Positions 47,066 through 58,524 of a stretch of 64,000 bases of DNA are shown in pieces. The stretch's first letter is position 1, and each line of letters starts with the position of its first letter. Under the pieces are notes generated by a model, which saw only the letters and a program-made list of their open reading frames with translations, was not told where the DNA came from and ran no database searches. The position numbers were made by a program, and so were the translations under genes. Source of the DNA: Acanthopleura granulata (lineage: Eukaryota > Mollusca > Polyplacophora > Chitonida > Chitonidae); assembly GCA_016165875.1 (NCBI GenBank), contig JABBOT010000082.1:2765458-2829457 (forward strand), written 5' to 3'.

Positions 47066-49492
47066 TTAAACGTCAGTGGGCTCCGATTGCTTGGCAAGCG
47101 CCCGGATGAGCTTCTGCCAAAACATTTCTCGGCCTAGTTCACAATCCGACCAGTCAATGTATATCTTGTCCCGCATCAGGAGCATTAGCCGATTCGTCAT
47201 GTTACAATGGCGAATGTCTCCCAGTTTCACCAAGATAAGGATTTCCCTTCTTTCATCGAGAAGCTTATGCTGGGCCATCTTTAGTTCCCACTTACACCAC
47301 TCACTGGCAGCGAAGTTGTCCGAGAGGACGAGAATGACTTTCCTGCTAGCCTCCATGTTCACCATGATACAGTCTACAATGTCGGTTCCGGGTAGAAAGT
47401 CCCTGTCGTACAAGCACAGTTTAAAACCTTCCCTGTATTCTATCCGGGATAACAGTTCTGCCACCACCCAGTGCCGGTCTGAGGCGCTGTATACGACGAA
47501 GGCATCGTAAGTGTGCCCAGCCGTGTCCTCGATTATGGAGTAACCTTTGAGCTTGGAGCGAGTGAGGAAACAGCAGTAGCGAATGTGCATTCTGTAGCGA
47601 ACCACCACAGCAATTACCACAACAACAACAACGAAAACTGACCCCAACGACGATCCAAGAATCAAAAGCAGGTTTGGTTTCTGCACGGTACAAGACTCAA
47701 CAGTTGGATTGAAGGACAGCAGGTTCTTCTGCTTCCATTGATTCGGCGTGTAGCATCTGTAATCCGTGTGGTTTAGTGCCACTATGGTTACATTGGTTGT
47801 TCGAAGCCAATTTCTGAACCACAATAACTCACAGGTGCAGGCAAAAGGGTTGCCGGCCAGATTCAGTTTCTCGAGGTTAGCTAAGAGAGATTTAGGGAAG
47901 GAAGATTCGGCAATCGTGGTGATTTTATTGGAGTCCAAGTAAAGTTTTTTTAGTTTCTTGGCCTCTGTAAATATAGCAGGCGTCCAATCGACGATGTTAT
48001 TACTAGAGGCGATCAGCTCTCGTAAGGAAGGAAGAACCCTAAACAGAGGTTCCGGTAGGCGTTTATAAATGCGCAAATTTTCTATGATCAGTCTTGTCAG
48101 CTTAGAGAGAGGAGAGAAAAGCTCCCCCAAAGCAGTGTTGTTGATGTCCATGATGTTGTCAGACAAATACAGCACATCCAAATTTGGACACAATTTAAAA
48201 AGATTCTTGGTGTCGGCAGTGCTGAAGTGAAAGGCGTTCACTGACAGGTCCAGATAGTGTAATGAAGTGCTATTAAAAGCGAAGCTGGAAATCAAGCGAA
48301 TATTATTATGCTTCAAATAAAGTCGTTCCAATTTAGGCATTTCTCTCAATAAATTATTCCCTAAACTTCTAATGTAGTTAAACTTCAAATCCAAGTAATG
48401 GAGGTTTCGTAGACCTACAAAATCCTTTTTGGCTATGTTTAAAATTAGATTAGATCCAAGTCTCAGAGTCCGAAGTTTCGGATAGAGGCTACCGTCACGC
48501 GAGATCTCTGTGAAAAGTCGCGGGATTTGTCGGAATTTGTTCCATCGCAGTTCGAGAAAGGTTAAATTCGCGAAGCCTTCGACGTTCTGTAAATAGGAGA
48601 GGTTGTTGTAAGTCAGATTCAACGTGGTGAGCTCCTCAAGAGGGCGTAGAGCCTGACCTGAAAAAGTCGTGAAGTTGTTGTGACGTAAACTCAGACTTCT
48701 TATATTTGAACCTGATAGACAGTCGAAGAGACCAGAAGGCAATGTGTTGAAGCCCATGTGATCCAACTGTAATCCAGACACGTTCGAAGAAGCAAGAGCG
48801 CAAAAAGCAATTTTCAGCTGAGTGACATCCAACCGATTATTCCCGTTGAGTACGAGTTGTGCCCCTTGACGGAAACTCAAACCAACAAACGCGTCCATTT
48901 CGACGTAATATATTTCGGAATTCGACAATTCCAGACGAGACAGGGATACGAGGCTTATATTAGCCAAGGTCTGTCTTGTTAATTTTCCAATCGAAGCCAG
49001 TGAAATCCTAACGGACGTGACGTAAGATGGAGGCACTGGTAAGAACGGCATCTTACCAGTGCATTTCATTTCTCTTTTCTTCCACTTGGTGCACTTACAG
49101 AACGCTGGCAGGGGACAGCTGTCGCCACGATTCGTTGCTGTTGCACTATCTGTCTGTATCTGGTCGTCAACACTTGGAAAATCAACTTCGCCGAAATCCT
49201 GTTTTTTCCGCATGATATCCAGATTCGACGTCGGTGTCACTTTGCCATCATTGCGGAGAATTTCCGGAAGTTCGCTGATGCCTCTGAGTTTGTTCCAACT
49301 GGAAGGGCTGATTTGATACAGGTCGTGCAGTTCCTTTGTCTTGCTATCACTACCATGGATTCTATCTATAAGATCATCCTCACTTTGTGCACCTATGTCT
49401 TTGGATTCCGTACCACTGAAGCAGGCGACAAAGCAGGCGACGAAGATTATCAGTGACATCACATCCTGTCTGCACGTGCACAGCGTCTTCAT
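47066..49492 (-). CDS. Toll-like receptor, single cysteine-cluster type, 808 aa
   Basis: This is a membrane pattern receptor that signals through its TIR domain, typically to MyD88 and NF-kB. It is one uninterrupted exon. A signal peptide (about 1-30, core SLIIFVACFVACF) is followed by an unusual polar stretch of about 95 residues with no domain. An N-terminal LRR cap comes next (CPLPAFCKC, about 126-145), then about fifteen leucine-rich repeats (about 158-545, for example LRTLRLGSNLI, LHYLDLKFNYI, LERLYLKHNNI) and one LRR C-terminal cap (NPFACTCELLWF to ESC, 548-601). A single TM helix lies at about 608-632 (valine-rich). The TIR domain spans 662-800 with box 1 YDAFVVYS, box 2 RDFLPG (the BB-loop proline is present) and box 3 FW. 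The single LRRCT next to the membrane makes it sccTLR/vertebrate-like rather than the two-cluster Toll type. No defect is visible. The ligand is unknown. Confidence 0.96.
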   Translation of the reverse strand: MKTLCTCRQDVMSLIIFVACFVACFSGTESKDIGAQSEDDLIDRIHGSDSKTKELHDLYQISPSSWNKLRGISELPEILRNDGKVTPTSNLDIMRKKQDFGEVDFPSVDDQIQTDSATATNRGDSCPLPAFCKCTKWKKREMKCTGKMPFLPVPPSYVTSVRISLASIGKLTRQTLANISLVSLSRLELSNSEIYYVEMDAFVGLSFRQGAQLVLNGNNRLDVTQLKIAFCALASSNVSGLQLDHMGFNTLPSGLFDCLSGSNIRSLSLRHNNFTTFSGQALRPLEELTTLNLTYNNLSYLQNVEGFANLTFLELRWNKFRQIPRLFTEISRDGSLYPKLRTLRLGSNLILNIAKKDFVGLRNLHYLDLKFNYIRSLGNNLLREMPKLERLYLKHNNIRLISSFAFNSTSLHYLDLSVNAFHFSTADTKNLFKLCPNLDVLYLSDNIMDINNTALGELFSPLSKLTRLIIENLRIYKRLPEPLFRVLPSLRELIASSNNIVDWTPAIFTEAKKLKKLYLDSNKITTIAESSFPKSLLANLEKLNLAGNPFACTCELLWFRNWLRTTNVTIVALNHTDYRCYTPNQWKQKNLLSFNPTVESCTVQKPNLLLILGSSLGSVFVVVVVVIAVVVRYRMHIRYCCFLTRSKLKGYSIIEDTAGHTYDAFVVYSASDRHWVVAELLSRIEYREGFKLCLYDRDFLPGTDIVDCIMVNMEASRKVILVLSDNFAASEWCKWELKMAQHKLLDERREILILVKLGDIRHCNMTNRLMLLMRDKIYIDWSDCELGREMFWQKLIRALAKQSEPTDV

Positions 49493-49548
49493 TGTGGCCG
49501 GTATCTAGACCAAAGAGCGACGAAAGGCTTCACTGTTTTGGGGCGTCT
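49493..49548 (-). promoter_or_regulatory. TLR 5' leader with likely splice acceptor
   Basis: On the minus strand, TATAATTCTCTTTACAG lies 53 bases upstream of the TLR ATG, with the leader starting at 49546. The pyrimidine tract and AG are strong, so the 5' untranslated region probably starts in an exon further to the right that I cannot place. A SINE in the opposite orientation sits at 49838-50121, within that presumed intron or promoter. Confidence 0.55.
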
Positions 49549-49837
49549 GTAAAGAGAATTATAGTACAACTTAAAATAAAAATTACACAAGAATGGCGAT
49601 ATTTCATTTAACGGAAAACTCGTCAAACTGTTTTCAACAATAGAATTGTTGACCTGTTTAGGTCAGAGCCATCCACTGGCACCCCGCCAGGCGATCTGCA
49701 ACACGTATTCTCAGGTTTCGTGCTTAGAGATACGGGTATGTGACTCCGCGATATAGTAATTTTTTGAGCCGGAACTATATATATGTACAATTTTCAGATG
49801 GCTGCTGTTAAACGTACCTTCGGAGAGGGCGGGGTAG

Positions 49838-50121
49838 AGGGGAGGCTCCTTGGCTAAGCCGGTTAGCTTTAAACTCTGACTGACTGTAACTGTTACGCCC
49901 TCGATCAATGAGGCGGCGTGCTCGAATCCAGCTCTAGCTTCTTTAAGTCAGGACTGGCGTCCTCTGCGGCCGTACGTGGGAAGGTCTGCCAGCAACCTGC
50001 GGATGGTCGTGGGCTTCCACCGGACTCCACCGGTTTCTTCCCACCTTAACGCTGGTCGTCGTTGTATAAATGAAATATTCTTGAGTACGGCTTAAAACAC
50101 CAATGAAATAAATAAATAAAT
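49838..50121 (+). mobile_element. SINE family A body with a different tRNA head
   Basis: The head GAGGCTCCTTGGCTAAGCCG and GTGCTCGAATCCAGC (A and B boxes) differs from the GGGGCCTCCGTGGCTC head of other copies. From GCGGCCGTACGTGGGAAGGT onward it is standard family A, ending CAATGAAATAAATAAA. This suggests a head swap or a second tRNA-derived subfamily. Confidence 0.82.
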
Positions 50122-50124
50122 TAA

Positions 50125-50280
50125 AGTCAGGAGGTTTGTCAGGTACCTGCCGAAGGGCAGTGGTTTATCCCATGATCATCCTCCCATAAATCTGACGTGT
50201 GGAAAGTTAATGAAAAAATCCTGAGTGCGATGCTTAACACCAACCAATCAATCAATCAGTCAATCAATCAAGGAAACAAT
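50125..50280 (+). mobile_element. SINE family B, 5'-truncated
   Basis: GGTTTGTCAGGTACCTGCCG, GGCAGTGGTTTATCCC, TAATGAAAAAATCCTGAGTG and CGATGCTTAACACCAACCAA, then a CAAT tetramer tail. It abuts the family A copy on its left. Confidence 0.65.
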
Positions 50281-53200
50281 CAACCAAAGAAACAATCAAC
50301 CAACTGACATAGGACAAAGAATGTGTGTATTTACTACACAATCACCAGGCAAGAAAAAACATCGATACTAATTATTGATAGGTCAGCGGATTGTCTGACT
50401 GACTAATTGATTGGTACACTGAGTGACCGGTTGGTTCAAAATTATTTGATTAAATTGATGATTTGATTTGTTGTTTGATAGATTGGTGGAGAGTTAGATG
50501 TATTCATGTGTTGACACATATGTGGACTCATCGAGTGGAGTAGATATATTAAGGATTCTCTACCTCATAAATTGGAATAAGTTTCGTGTGAGGCGGATAA
50601 ATAATAAAATCAAAATAAATAAATAAATGCTATGTGTGGTTCATCGACAGAACGCATTATCGCATTATTTCATCAAAGTAGTTGCGTAGTCTTACAGTGT
50701 GACTGAATTTAAGCGTCTAATCAGAAATTTGCGCACCAGCCGTCAACCAAAATGGGCGTTATGGGTCAACATTCGTAAGGCCTGTCTCCAAAACAGTATA
50801 CAACAGAGCTCAGAAAGGAAGTAATTGGGACAAGTCATGCAACGAGAAGCAGTGGTTAACAGTTTTAAATGATGACAGAAAAACGCAAAGAAAGCTCTAG
50901 GCCAATGAACTAAATAGGTATTCATATCATGCACTCTCTATGCTAGGTGCAAAGTTATAGTTAAGCAAAATATCAAGTAAAATATATCACTTATGACTGC
51001 AACTTTTCATATATCTAACGAGGCGTCTATGTTCAACACAATAGATGTGCGGCCCCACGTCCTGAGTTAAGCGGAAACAGAGACAATGATATAAAGCCCA
51101 GAGAGTCCCAGAGATTCGGGATACACGGGTCACACAGTCGCGTAAATAAGCCGGAGCAAAATTGAATGGTGTGTGACACATACATGCATAGTCCATATTT
51201 ACAGAATGGAACATTATCTTCATTGTGTAGAGTTAACACGAGCTGTGTGTAATATAAAGGACTACATTACAAATACTGTGGTTTTTCGGGGAATTAATTC
51301 TGGTGATGACGTCACACTTTCGTGACACAAAACGTTCGCATGGCCAAATACATCGACTCCTTGTTTAAGAACGCAGTCTGTGGAGTGTTTCATTAAAATA
51401 GTTCCACAACTACTGCAACTGGACGGAAACGTTTCAACGACATATTAAAACGAAATAGAGACAAGCCGGAGAAACGATGACTTCATTTTGCGACTCTCGT
51501 TCTGCAATTTGTAGCCAACATACACCTAAATCTGACAAGTATACAAAATTTCTTTTTCCTCCCATGACGACACCATAGAATAGCCAACATATCCATATGT
51601 TTACTTTTTCAAAAAAAAAAAAAAAACTGGGAAAGAAATGTAATATATTTTGCTTTCAGCAGGACTGACATCTGTCCCAGTAATCAGAAGAGTATTATGG
51701 CTCCATACGACCTGCGAAGCGTGCTACCACGCCTACCGTATACGACATTCAGGTTGCATCAAAAGATGTCCACTTCACCCTGTATGGAAGTATACACCTG
51801 GGTGACATTATTAAAAAAAACATCAACAATAATAAGAAAAACAATTTCAGTGGAGAACTATAGTGTAGTAACTGAAATTGAAACCGAAAAAACTCACACC
51901 TACTCCACAATAAAAACCTGTTTCCCAGCCCGAGGGGGCTTCGTATCACCAGGTGTTAGAGCCGTTCATCGTCTCGTAGCTAGTTCCCTGTCGTCTAGTT
52001 ATAAGTGAACAAGTCCTATAACTTGTGTGGGTCCTCGTGCCTTCACGTACATTTCTGACATGTCAGTCATAGGGCACACATTGTGTTAGTCTGTAAGGGT
52101 GCTGGCTTCTGCGCAGATTGTTTACACACCGGAGTCACAGTCGGAGTTCACACATCCAGCTGCCAGTGAGTTACACGTGCGCTGAGATCCCCGCATGACC
52201 CTGCGACCATGTATAAATCGTTGTCATGTTACTGTTCTTAAAGTTTGTTTAGCCACGAAGGTGCATGTATAGCTGGTGTTTGAAGACATCCAGAATCATC
52301 ACGCCACATATCAAACGTTGTGACATGTTGCAGCCCAACCTGTAGTATACTCGGCTATAGCTGGTCAGACAGCAACTGGCACACTGAATCCCCTGTCACC
52401 TACAATTATGTGTGTGTAAATATTTACACTGTAGGCATAAATCACAGAATTTGCAAGTCCATATATCCTTTATGCCCTTTATAAGAGATGAGTTTATCAA
52501 GCCCGACACTCCCTGTATCGCTGAGGTTTATGACTCCGTTTCCTCCGTTGATCAATCGACTAGGCGAATCAGTTCCAGTCTGAGCTTGCGTTATCCAATT
52601 CAATACTCGCCTCTTCGGGTTGGCAAAGAATTTATGCACGTAATAATTTTTAGACATGTCAATCAAATGTACTGAAAGCTCGTAAACACGTGGTGGGCGT
52701 ATATTACGAGTTGACCTAACCAGGAACGTAGAATATACCACGTTATGTCTGCTGGTGTGGCGTTTTGCAGCACGGTATCGTATACAGAACATTGAAGTCC
52801 GCGTGGCCAAAGGGAGGTTTAATTCAGAATACAAATTCACAGCAGGTAAGTCTGGTCGCCTCGTTCTGGTCTTGCGTCTTTAGTCACGTGCTAAAATTTT
52901 GAATGATCAAGAGATTTCATCCTATTCTTTCTCCATGACTGAACGCCACAAGGAGTATTTGGACGTCACGTTTTAATATGACAGCAGGCCAGCATCTGTC
53001 TGTTAATGGCCAATTTTATCCCCGTTCTTACAGGTGTGAAAAGTTCTTTTGTTTCTAAGATTATAGCAGACATTTGCCGTGTGTGCAGACACATGTTGTT
53101 TCCCCTTTGCTGTCATTCAATTAGGGGAACTGCTATTTGATTGGGTAATATATTGACATTAATATTCATCGGCTGTTGAGTCGGGATGAATCGGATTTCT

Positions 53201-53534
53201 GTGCCTACCGGATCAAGGCAGAAAGTGTAGCTATAGACGAAGTGTGTGACTTGATAAAATGAAGACGATATCGCTTGCGAACTTGATTTGTTTGATTGAC
53301 TGATTGCTAGATTGATCCTGATATTTAAATGATAAGTTGACTGGTGAAATAAATGCTTAAGTAATTGCTGGAATGATTAGGTGACGGCTTGAATGGTTGA
53401 TCGACTGAATGATCAAGTTATTCATTGGTTGATTGATTTGTGTAAGGGATGAATGAATGGTTGATTCATTTGAATGGGGTCTAACAACTTGCTGCAGAGT
53501 TTTTTTCTCCTCTACAACAATGGTCAGGTTTATG
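50281..53534. other. Intergenic DNA with no supported gene
   Basis: Diverged repeats occur, including the partner of the 18110 repeat at about 51535-51700. The longest open frame (minus strand, about 52442-52840, 132 codons) has no recognisable domain, signal peptide or splice context, and I do not call it a gene. Confidence 0.4.
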
Positions 53535-53880
53535 CGTGGAGGAAACCTATTGGGTGGAGGATACATGTTGGGGAGAGGAAACCTGTTGGGTGGAGGAAAC
53601 ATGTTGGTTTGAGGAAACTTATTGGGTGATTGAAACCTATTGGGTGGAGGAATCATGTTGGGTAGAGGAAACATATTGGGTGGAGGAAACTTATTGGGTG
53701 GCTGAAACCTGTTGGGTGGAGGAAGCATGTTGGGTAGAGGAAACCTGTTGGGTGTTGGAAACTTATTGGATGGAAGAAACTTATTGGATGAGAGGAAACA
53801 TATTGGATGAAAGAAACTTATTTAGTGGAGAAAACATATTGGGTGGAGGAAACCTATTGCGTAGAGGAATCTTGTTGGTG
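53535..53880. repeat. 18-bp minisatellite (TTGGGTGGAGGAAACATG)
   Basis: About nineteen units of (A/T)TTGGGTGGAGGAAAC(A/C)T(G/A) with small changes. The period is a multiple of three, so both strands stay open over several hundred bases (six-residue units WVEETC on one strand, PPPNMF on the other). Repetition alone explains the open frames. Confidence 0.92.
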
Positions 53881-54346
53881 GAGAGTCCATCGCCCTTAGT
53901 CAGGCATACCTGGTAGGCCTCCTAACGTTGATAAATATTATTACAGGACATATCGGTATCAACTAGTGCCAGATGGATTTTGTTTGATAGATTGGTGGCC
54001 GTACTTATAATGGATCATTTATGAGCGAAAACTAAAAGTACAGGTTATTTTGAGAAGAAAGTGAAACTGCACTATCAAGAGAAACCTATACTGGATGGTT
54101 TAGCTGCGCATGATATCCAATAAGTGGCTTATATCTGAAAAGCTTACTTGATAGATTATAAGGAAAAGTCAACAGTAAAGTTTACATCAGACGTGAAACA
54201 TGCAAGGAGAACTGACAAATGTAGGTAAGCCTATATACATTGGCTACATGAAAAGTAACAATACAGGACAACTGCCCAATTCTATAATAAGTTACATTCA
54301 TATGTAGAACATGCTAGAGACTCATGTAGCCAGCTACATGAGACCA

Positions 54347-54521
54347 TGGAATGAATGAATGTGTATAAATGATAAATGTACACATGAATTCATGGATGGA
54401 TGATAAATGAACAAATGAATGGATGGATGAATGATAAATGAACAAATGAATGGATGGATGAATGATAAATGTACAAATGAGTGGGTGGATGAATGAATGA
54501 CTGAATTAGTGAATGAGTGGG
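54347..54521. repeat. ATGA/GGAT-rich minisatellite
   Basis: Units such as GGATGGATGAATGATAAATG then AACAAATGAAT occur at least three times, flanked by shorter GAATGAAT runs. Confidence 0.85.
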
Positions 54522-55944
54522 GATTAACGCCACTTATGCAGTACTTCGGCTATATCTTGGCGAAAACCTATTGCAACGAGTTAGAACCAGTAAGAACAGA
54601 AGCTTTCTACTGGGGACAAAAAGCATCTAAATAAAATTATAAAGACAAAATCCGTTGAAAGCTGAGATTTAAACATAAATACATACCTCTATGATGAGAT
54701 TTCTGAACAGTTTATGAACAAGATGGCGTAGCCATTTGTCTGTATAACTCTCGAGACAACCGGTACAGCAGGTATAGAGCAAAAGTAGATCACCGACCCC
54801 AATGTAATTGTTAGGAAATGACGGTAAATAACAGGTGAAATCCGACCTATTAAATGTCAGCTAAATACACAGAAATTCCCTATAGCACCACGACTTCTCG
54901 CTCCCAGTAGTCTAAAATTCCACCATAATTAATCAGCTTCAATCAGTATAAAGTTTCAGACGTTCATAACTCAAATAAAACCATCCAGGATATAATGAAA
55001 ACGTTATAATGGTGATCCACATACTCCCTCAGTTACAGGCTTGACTTACATCTGTAGCTAGGAATTCATAATTACAACATGAAATTTCTCCCCGGGCAAA
55101 ATGAAGTGCGTGTGCGGTATGACGGTTATTAAGTGGTTGTATTTCCTCTCGTATAATAACATAAGCTCCCCGTAGTGTATTTACAGCACGAGATTGAAAC
55201 GTCGAGGATGAAAAGTTAGAAAAAGGGTCCGCCAGCTAAATGCATCCGGAACTAATATTTGTTTTATGTCTGCAGATTTTTCCAACACACCATGGCGTAG
55301 ATTTGCCTGTTAGTGATACAATAATTAGCAGGACCACAAACACACACTCAGAGACAAGTTTGGAACAACAGGCTCAAAGATCGGAATATCCCAGTAGAGT
55401 CAGTTCAACCCGGAATGCTCAGTCATATCTGATCAGATGGACCAAGTCATTAAAATTTATTTAATTGTTTGGGTGACTTACTGGAGCGTTCAAAGGACTC
55501 ATTGACCATAAGTCAGTGAGATAACAAGTGGAGTCTTCAGTGACTCTGCCGATCTGGTCATATGGCACGGTTTTTTGAGTTGAATTAATTCTTCTCGAAA
55601 ACTCATATTTTGGAGTCTGTTGACCTAAGCTTTCCTCTCAGTGCACCGCTTGGAGAAATGACGCTTAACCACAAATTGCCGCCAATGGCTAGAAAATGAC
55701 AAACGCTGTATCTGCTAGTTTTAGCAATGAAACAATTTCAATCACTATATACAGTATACTTTTCAAAAGTCTGCTCTGACTGGTCATGAAGATTGTTAAT
55801 AAACAGTGGCACGGAGTTGTGCCGCAGCTTTAGGCAATAGTGGCTCGCCAGAGAAACGAATTGAAACATCTAGTTATTCAGCGGGAGGAAAACGACGTGC
55901 CAGGCGCCAGATATATTCACCCAGCTGTCAAGCAGCACACTACC

Positions 55945-56340
55945 GATGATACGTCACATCAAAGTTTGGGTCACATCCCAATTTTTGCCTCTGCAGAGAT
56001 GATACGTCACATCAAAGTTTGGGTCACATCCCAATTTTTGCCCCTGCAGAGATGATACGTCACATCAAAGTTTGGGTCACATCCCAATTTTTGCCCCTGC
56101 AGAGATCATACATCACATCAAAATTTGGGTCACATCCCAATTTTTGCCCCTGCAGAGATGATACGTCACATCAAAGTTTGGGTCACATCCCAATTTTTGC
56201 CCCTGCAGAGATGATACGTCACATCAAAGTTTGGGTCACATCCCAATTTTTGCCCCTGCAGAGATGATATGTCACATCAAAGTTTGGGTCACATCCCAAT
56301 TTTTGCCTCTGCAGACATGATACGTCATATCAAAGTTTGC
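55945..56340. repeat. 53-bp tandem repeat, about 7.5 copies
   Basis: Units begin GATGATACGTCACATCAAAG and continue TTTGGGTCACATCCCAATTT and TTGCCCCTGCAGA (starts 55945, 55998, 56051, 56104, 56157, 56210, 56263, 56316). They are nearly identical; only the 56104 unit (GATCATACATCAC) and the edge units vary. Each unit carries a TACGTCA CRE-like site and a GGTCACATCC stretch. Confidence 0.95.
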
Positions 56341-56439
56341 GTTTCGATCAGTGCTATAAGCAATCGATTACCTTTGCGCAGCCGTTTGAGCAGTGAGACA
56401 TTGTGTCAAGATCGCTTATATTAGTGCATATCTGTACGT

Positions 56440-56565
56440 CATATGTGGAAGAGTTCGTGACTTACCACGGGTCCATGGTTCATCCTGGACCCTCCCCCTT
56501 CTAAATAAGACCGCAATCCTGTAAGTGAAAAATTCTTGAGCACGGTATTAAATCAAATAATGCCT
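56440..56565 (+). mobile_element. SINE family B fragment
   Basis: ATGTGGAAGAGTTCGTGACT, GTCCATGGTTCATCCTGGAC and AGTGAAAAATTCTTGAGCAC, then GGTATTAAATCAAATAA. Confidence 0.6.
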
Positions 56566-57634
56566 ATCAAACATTTGGCATAAGCGAATATAAAAGTAAA
56601 AGTTTAAAAGTGTATTTCCCACGGATTCACGTGCATGTTACTAAATAGGCCTATGACTCAGACATCGTGGAATGTTTTCACTTGTAAGTCGTAACGGAAG
56701 CAGTAGCCTGTATCGCAAATGGTCACGAAGCTGGCTAGAGAGTATGGACAACTGTTGAATGCAGCTTAACAATAATTTAGTATTTTTACAGTATAAATTG
56801 CTGTCAGTTTGGGCTGCGGTGCATATTTCTGTAGATGAACGGCCCTCTTTGACTGTAAATTTCAAGCCAGTCAGTAATGACGTAGGCAAAGTCATCTATA
56901 AGTACAACATAGTCTCAGGTGGTGGGGGGGGATGCTGCAAAAGTATGAGCACCAATCAAATATGCACCAATATTAGGTAAAGTAACAGCTGAATTGACTA
57001 TATGAAAATGCCGATGGTTAGTGAATTCCGCATACACTAAGTTCATCTATACATTACATGTGCAGAAACAAGCAGCGATCCAGTTGAAAACGAGAAGTAC
57101 CACACGTGTTGAATCCCAGTGAAACAAATAAAACGATATAACAATCACATTAGGTCCCCCAAACAAAGACCCTAGATGAAGGTAATGAAAAGTATAGTCA
57201 ACGATAATCTTATTTTATTGTCTTAATTAAAATATAAGTATTTATAGATGTATAATAGATAAATTTATAGATGGCGAATAGGCCTGTAGAAGGACAGCGT
57301 TGTTGTTGTTGGTGGTGGTGGGGATGATATACTTCTTGCTCTTGATTGTGGGAAATAGTTCTGAAATACGCATGCGTTGCAGCTTATGACTGATCGAGCT
57401 GGTCATTTTTTTTTCTACATATACTGTCGAAATAGCTAGAGCTAGCAACGTGACCCCCCCCCCCCCAGTGGAATCGATGTAAATGTTCCGTAGTTGAATA
57501 ATGATATACATGAATCAGTTCTCTTCAGAAAGAATCATAGCATTTGCAGCTAATATGTTCGTCCAAATTTTCTTTTACGGGGGGGGGGGGGCAGGGAGGA
57601 GATGGTAGAGCTATTGCATTCTTATTACAAATGA

Positions 57635-57760
57635 CCTCATGCGTGGGAAAGTTCGTCAGTAGCTTGGCATAGGTCGATGGTTTACCCTGGACACTCCAAT
57701 TTCCTCCAAAGTTGTAAATGTCCGCCTTGTTTATAGCAACAATCAAATAAATAAATAATG
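57635..57760 (+). mobile_element. SINE family B fragment
   Basis: TGCGTGGGAAAGTTCGTCAG, TAGCTTGGCATAGGTCGATG, GTTTACCCTGGACACTCC and a CAATCAAATAAATAAAT tail. The TTCTTGAGTACGG segment is missing. Confidence 0.65.
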
Positions 57761-58524
57761 TAAATATTAAAAATCAGTTCATACAACCTCATTAGTGTGA
57801 TGGTTTGCCTTCGACATCTTGTGTTGTATAGCAAATCTCCCAACCACAATGATATTTACAATCATGAATACTACTAAGCAAAGACAATTTTCATATTTTA
57901 TCCTGACATTGCATGCAAATATGCAGCATACAGTTTGGAGAATTATTGCAGTAAATATGCATACATGTATCTATATTTGTAGAGTGTAAAACTTGAGCAA
58001 AATAATAATATATAATATGTAACAAATTTACACATGCAAATACAGTGCATAAGGAGCCAGATATCACAAAGTACCATTAAAAGGCTGATTTAAAGCAAAA
58101 AGATATCATTTTTCAAAATACATTTCCTTAAAAATTATTTAATAACTGTGTAGTGGAACCAAGACATCGGGTGCATTAAAAAGCATCACCGGTATTAAGG
58201 ATCAGTTCTAAAAGTATATATCTAAATCTTACCGGACATATCTGCTTGACTGTTTGAATGAATGACTATGGCTTACCGCAACATTGGCAATAGCGTGGCT
58301 GTTGTGAAATATAATACTTAAACCTGCTAAACTCGGGAATTACACACAAGGCTTAGAGTGAACTGTAGAACGAGACATGTACGGTGGCCTGTTTAAGACA
58401 TTTTCCTTTGTCTTAAGTTTCGTTACTTTTTTTTCGGTTTACCAGGTGAGAAATGTTTAGACTTGGGAGGAAAGCTTTTAACCCAAGTGAACAGCTTGAC
58501 AGTATAGACAAAATGCTGAGTACG

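Noticed and set aside
47076..49316. Plus-strand open frames across the Toll-like receptor
   Set aside because: They are antisense to a clear full-length coding frame and have no domain of their own.
52442..52840. A 132-codon minus-strand open frame as a gene
   Set aside because: No recognisable domain, signal peptide, homologous neighbour or splice context. Length alone is not evidence in this DNA.
55945..56340. CRISPR-like appearance of the 53-bp array
   Set aside because: The units are contiguous with no variable spacers, and this is animal DNA. It is an ordinary tandem array.
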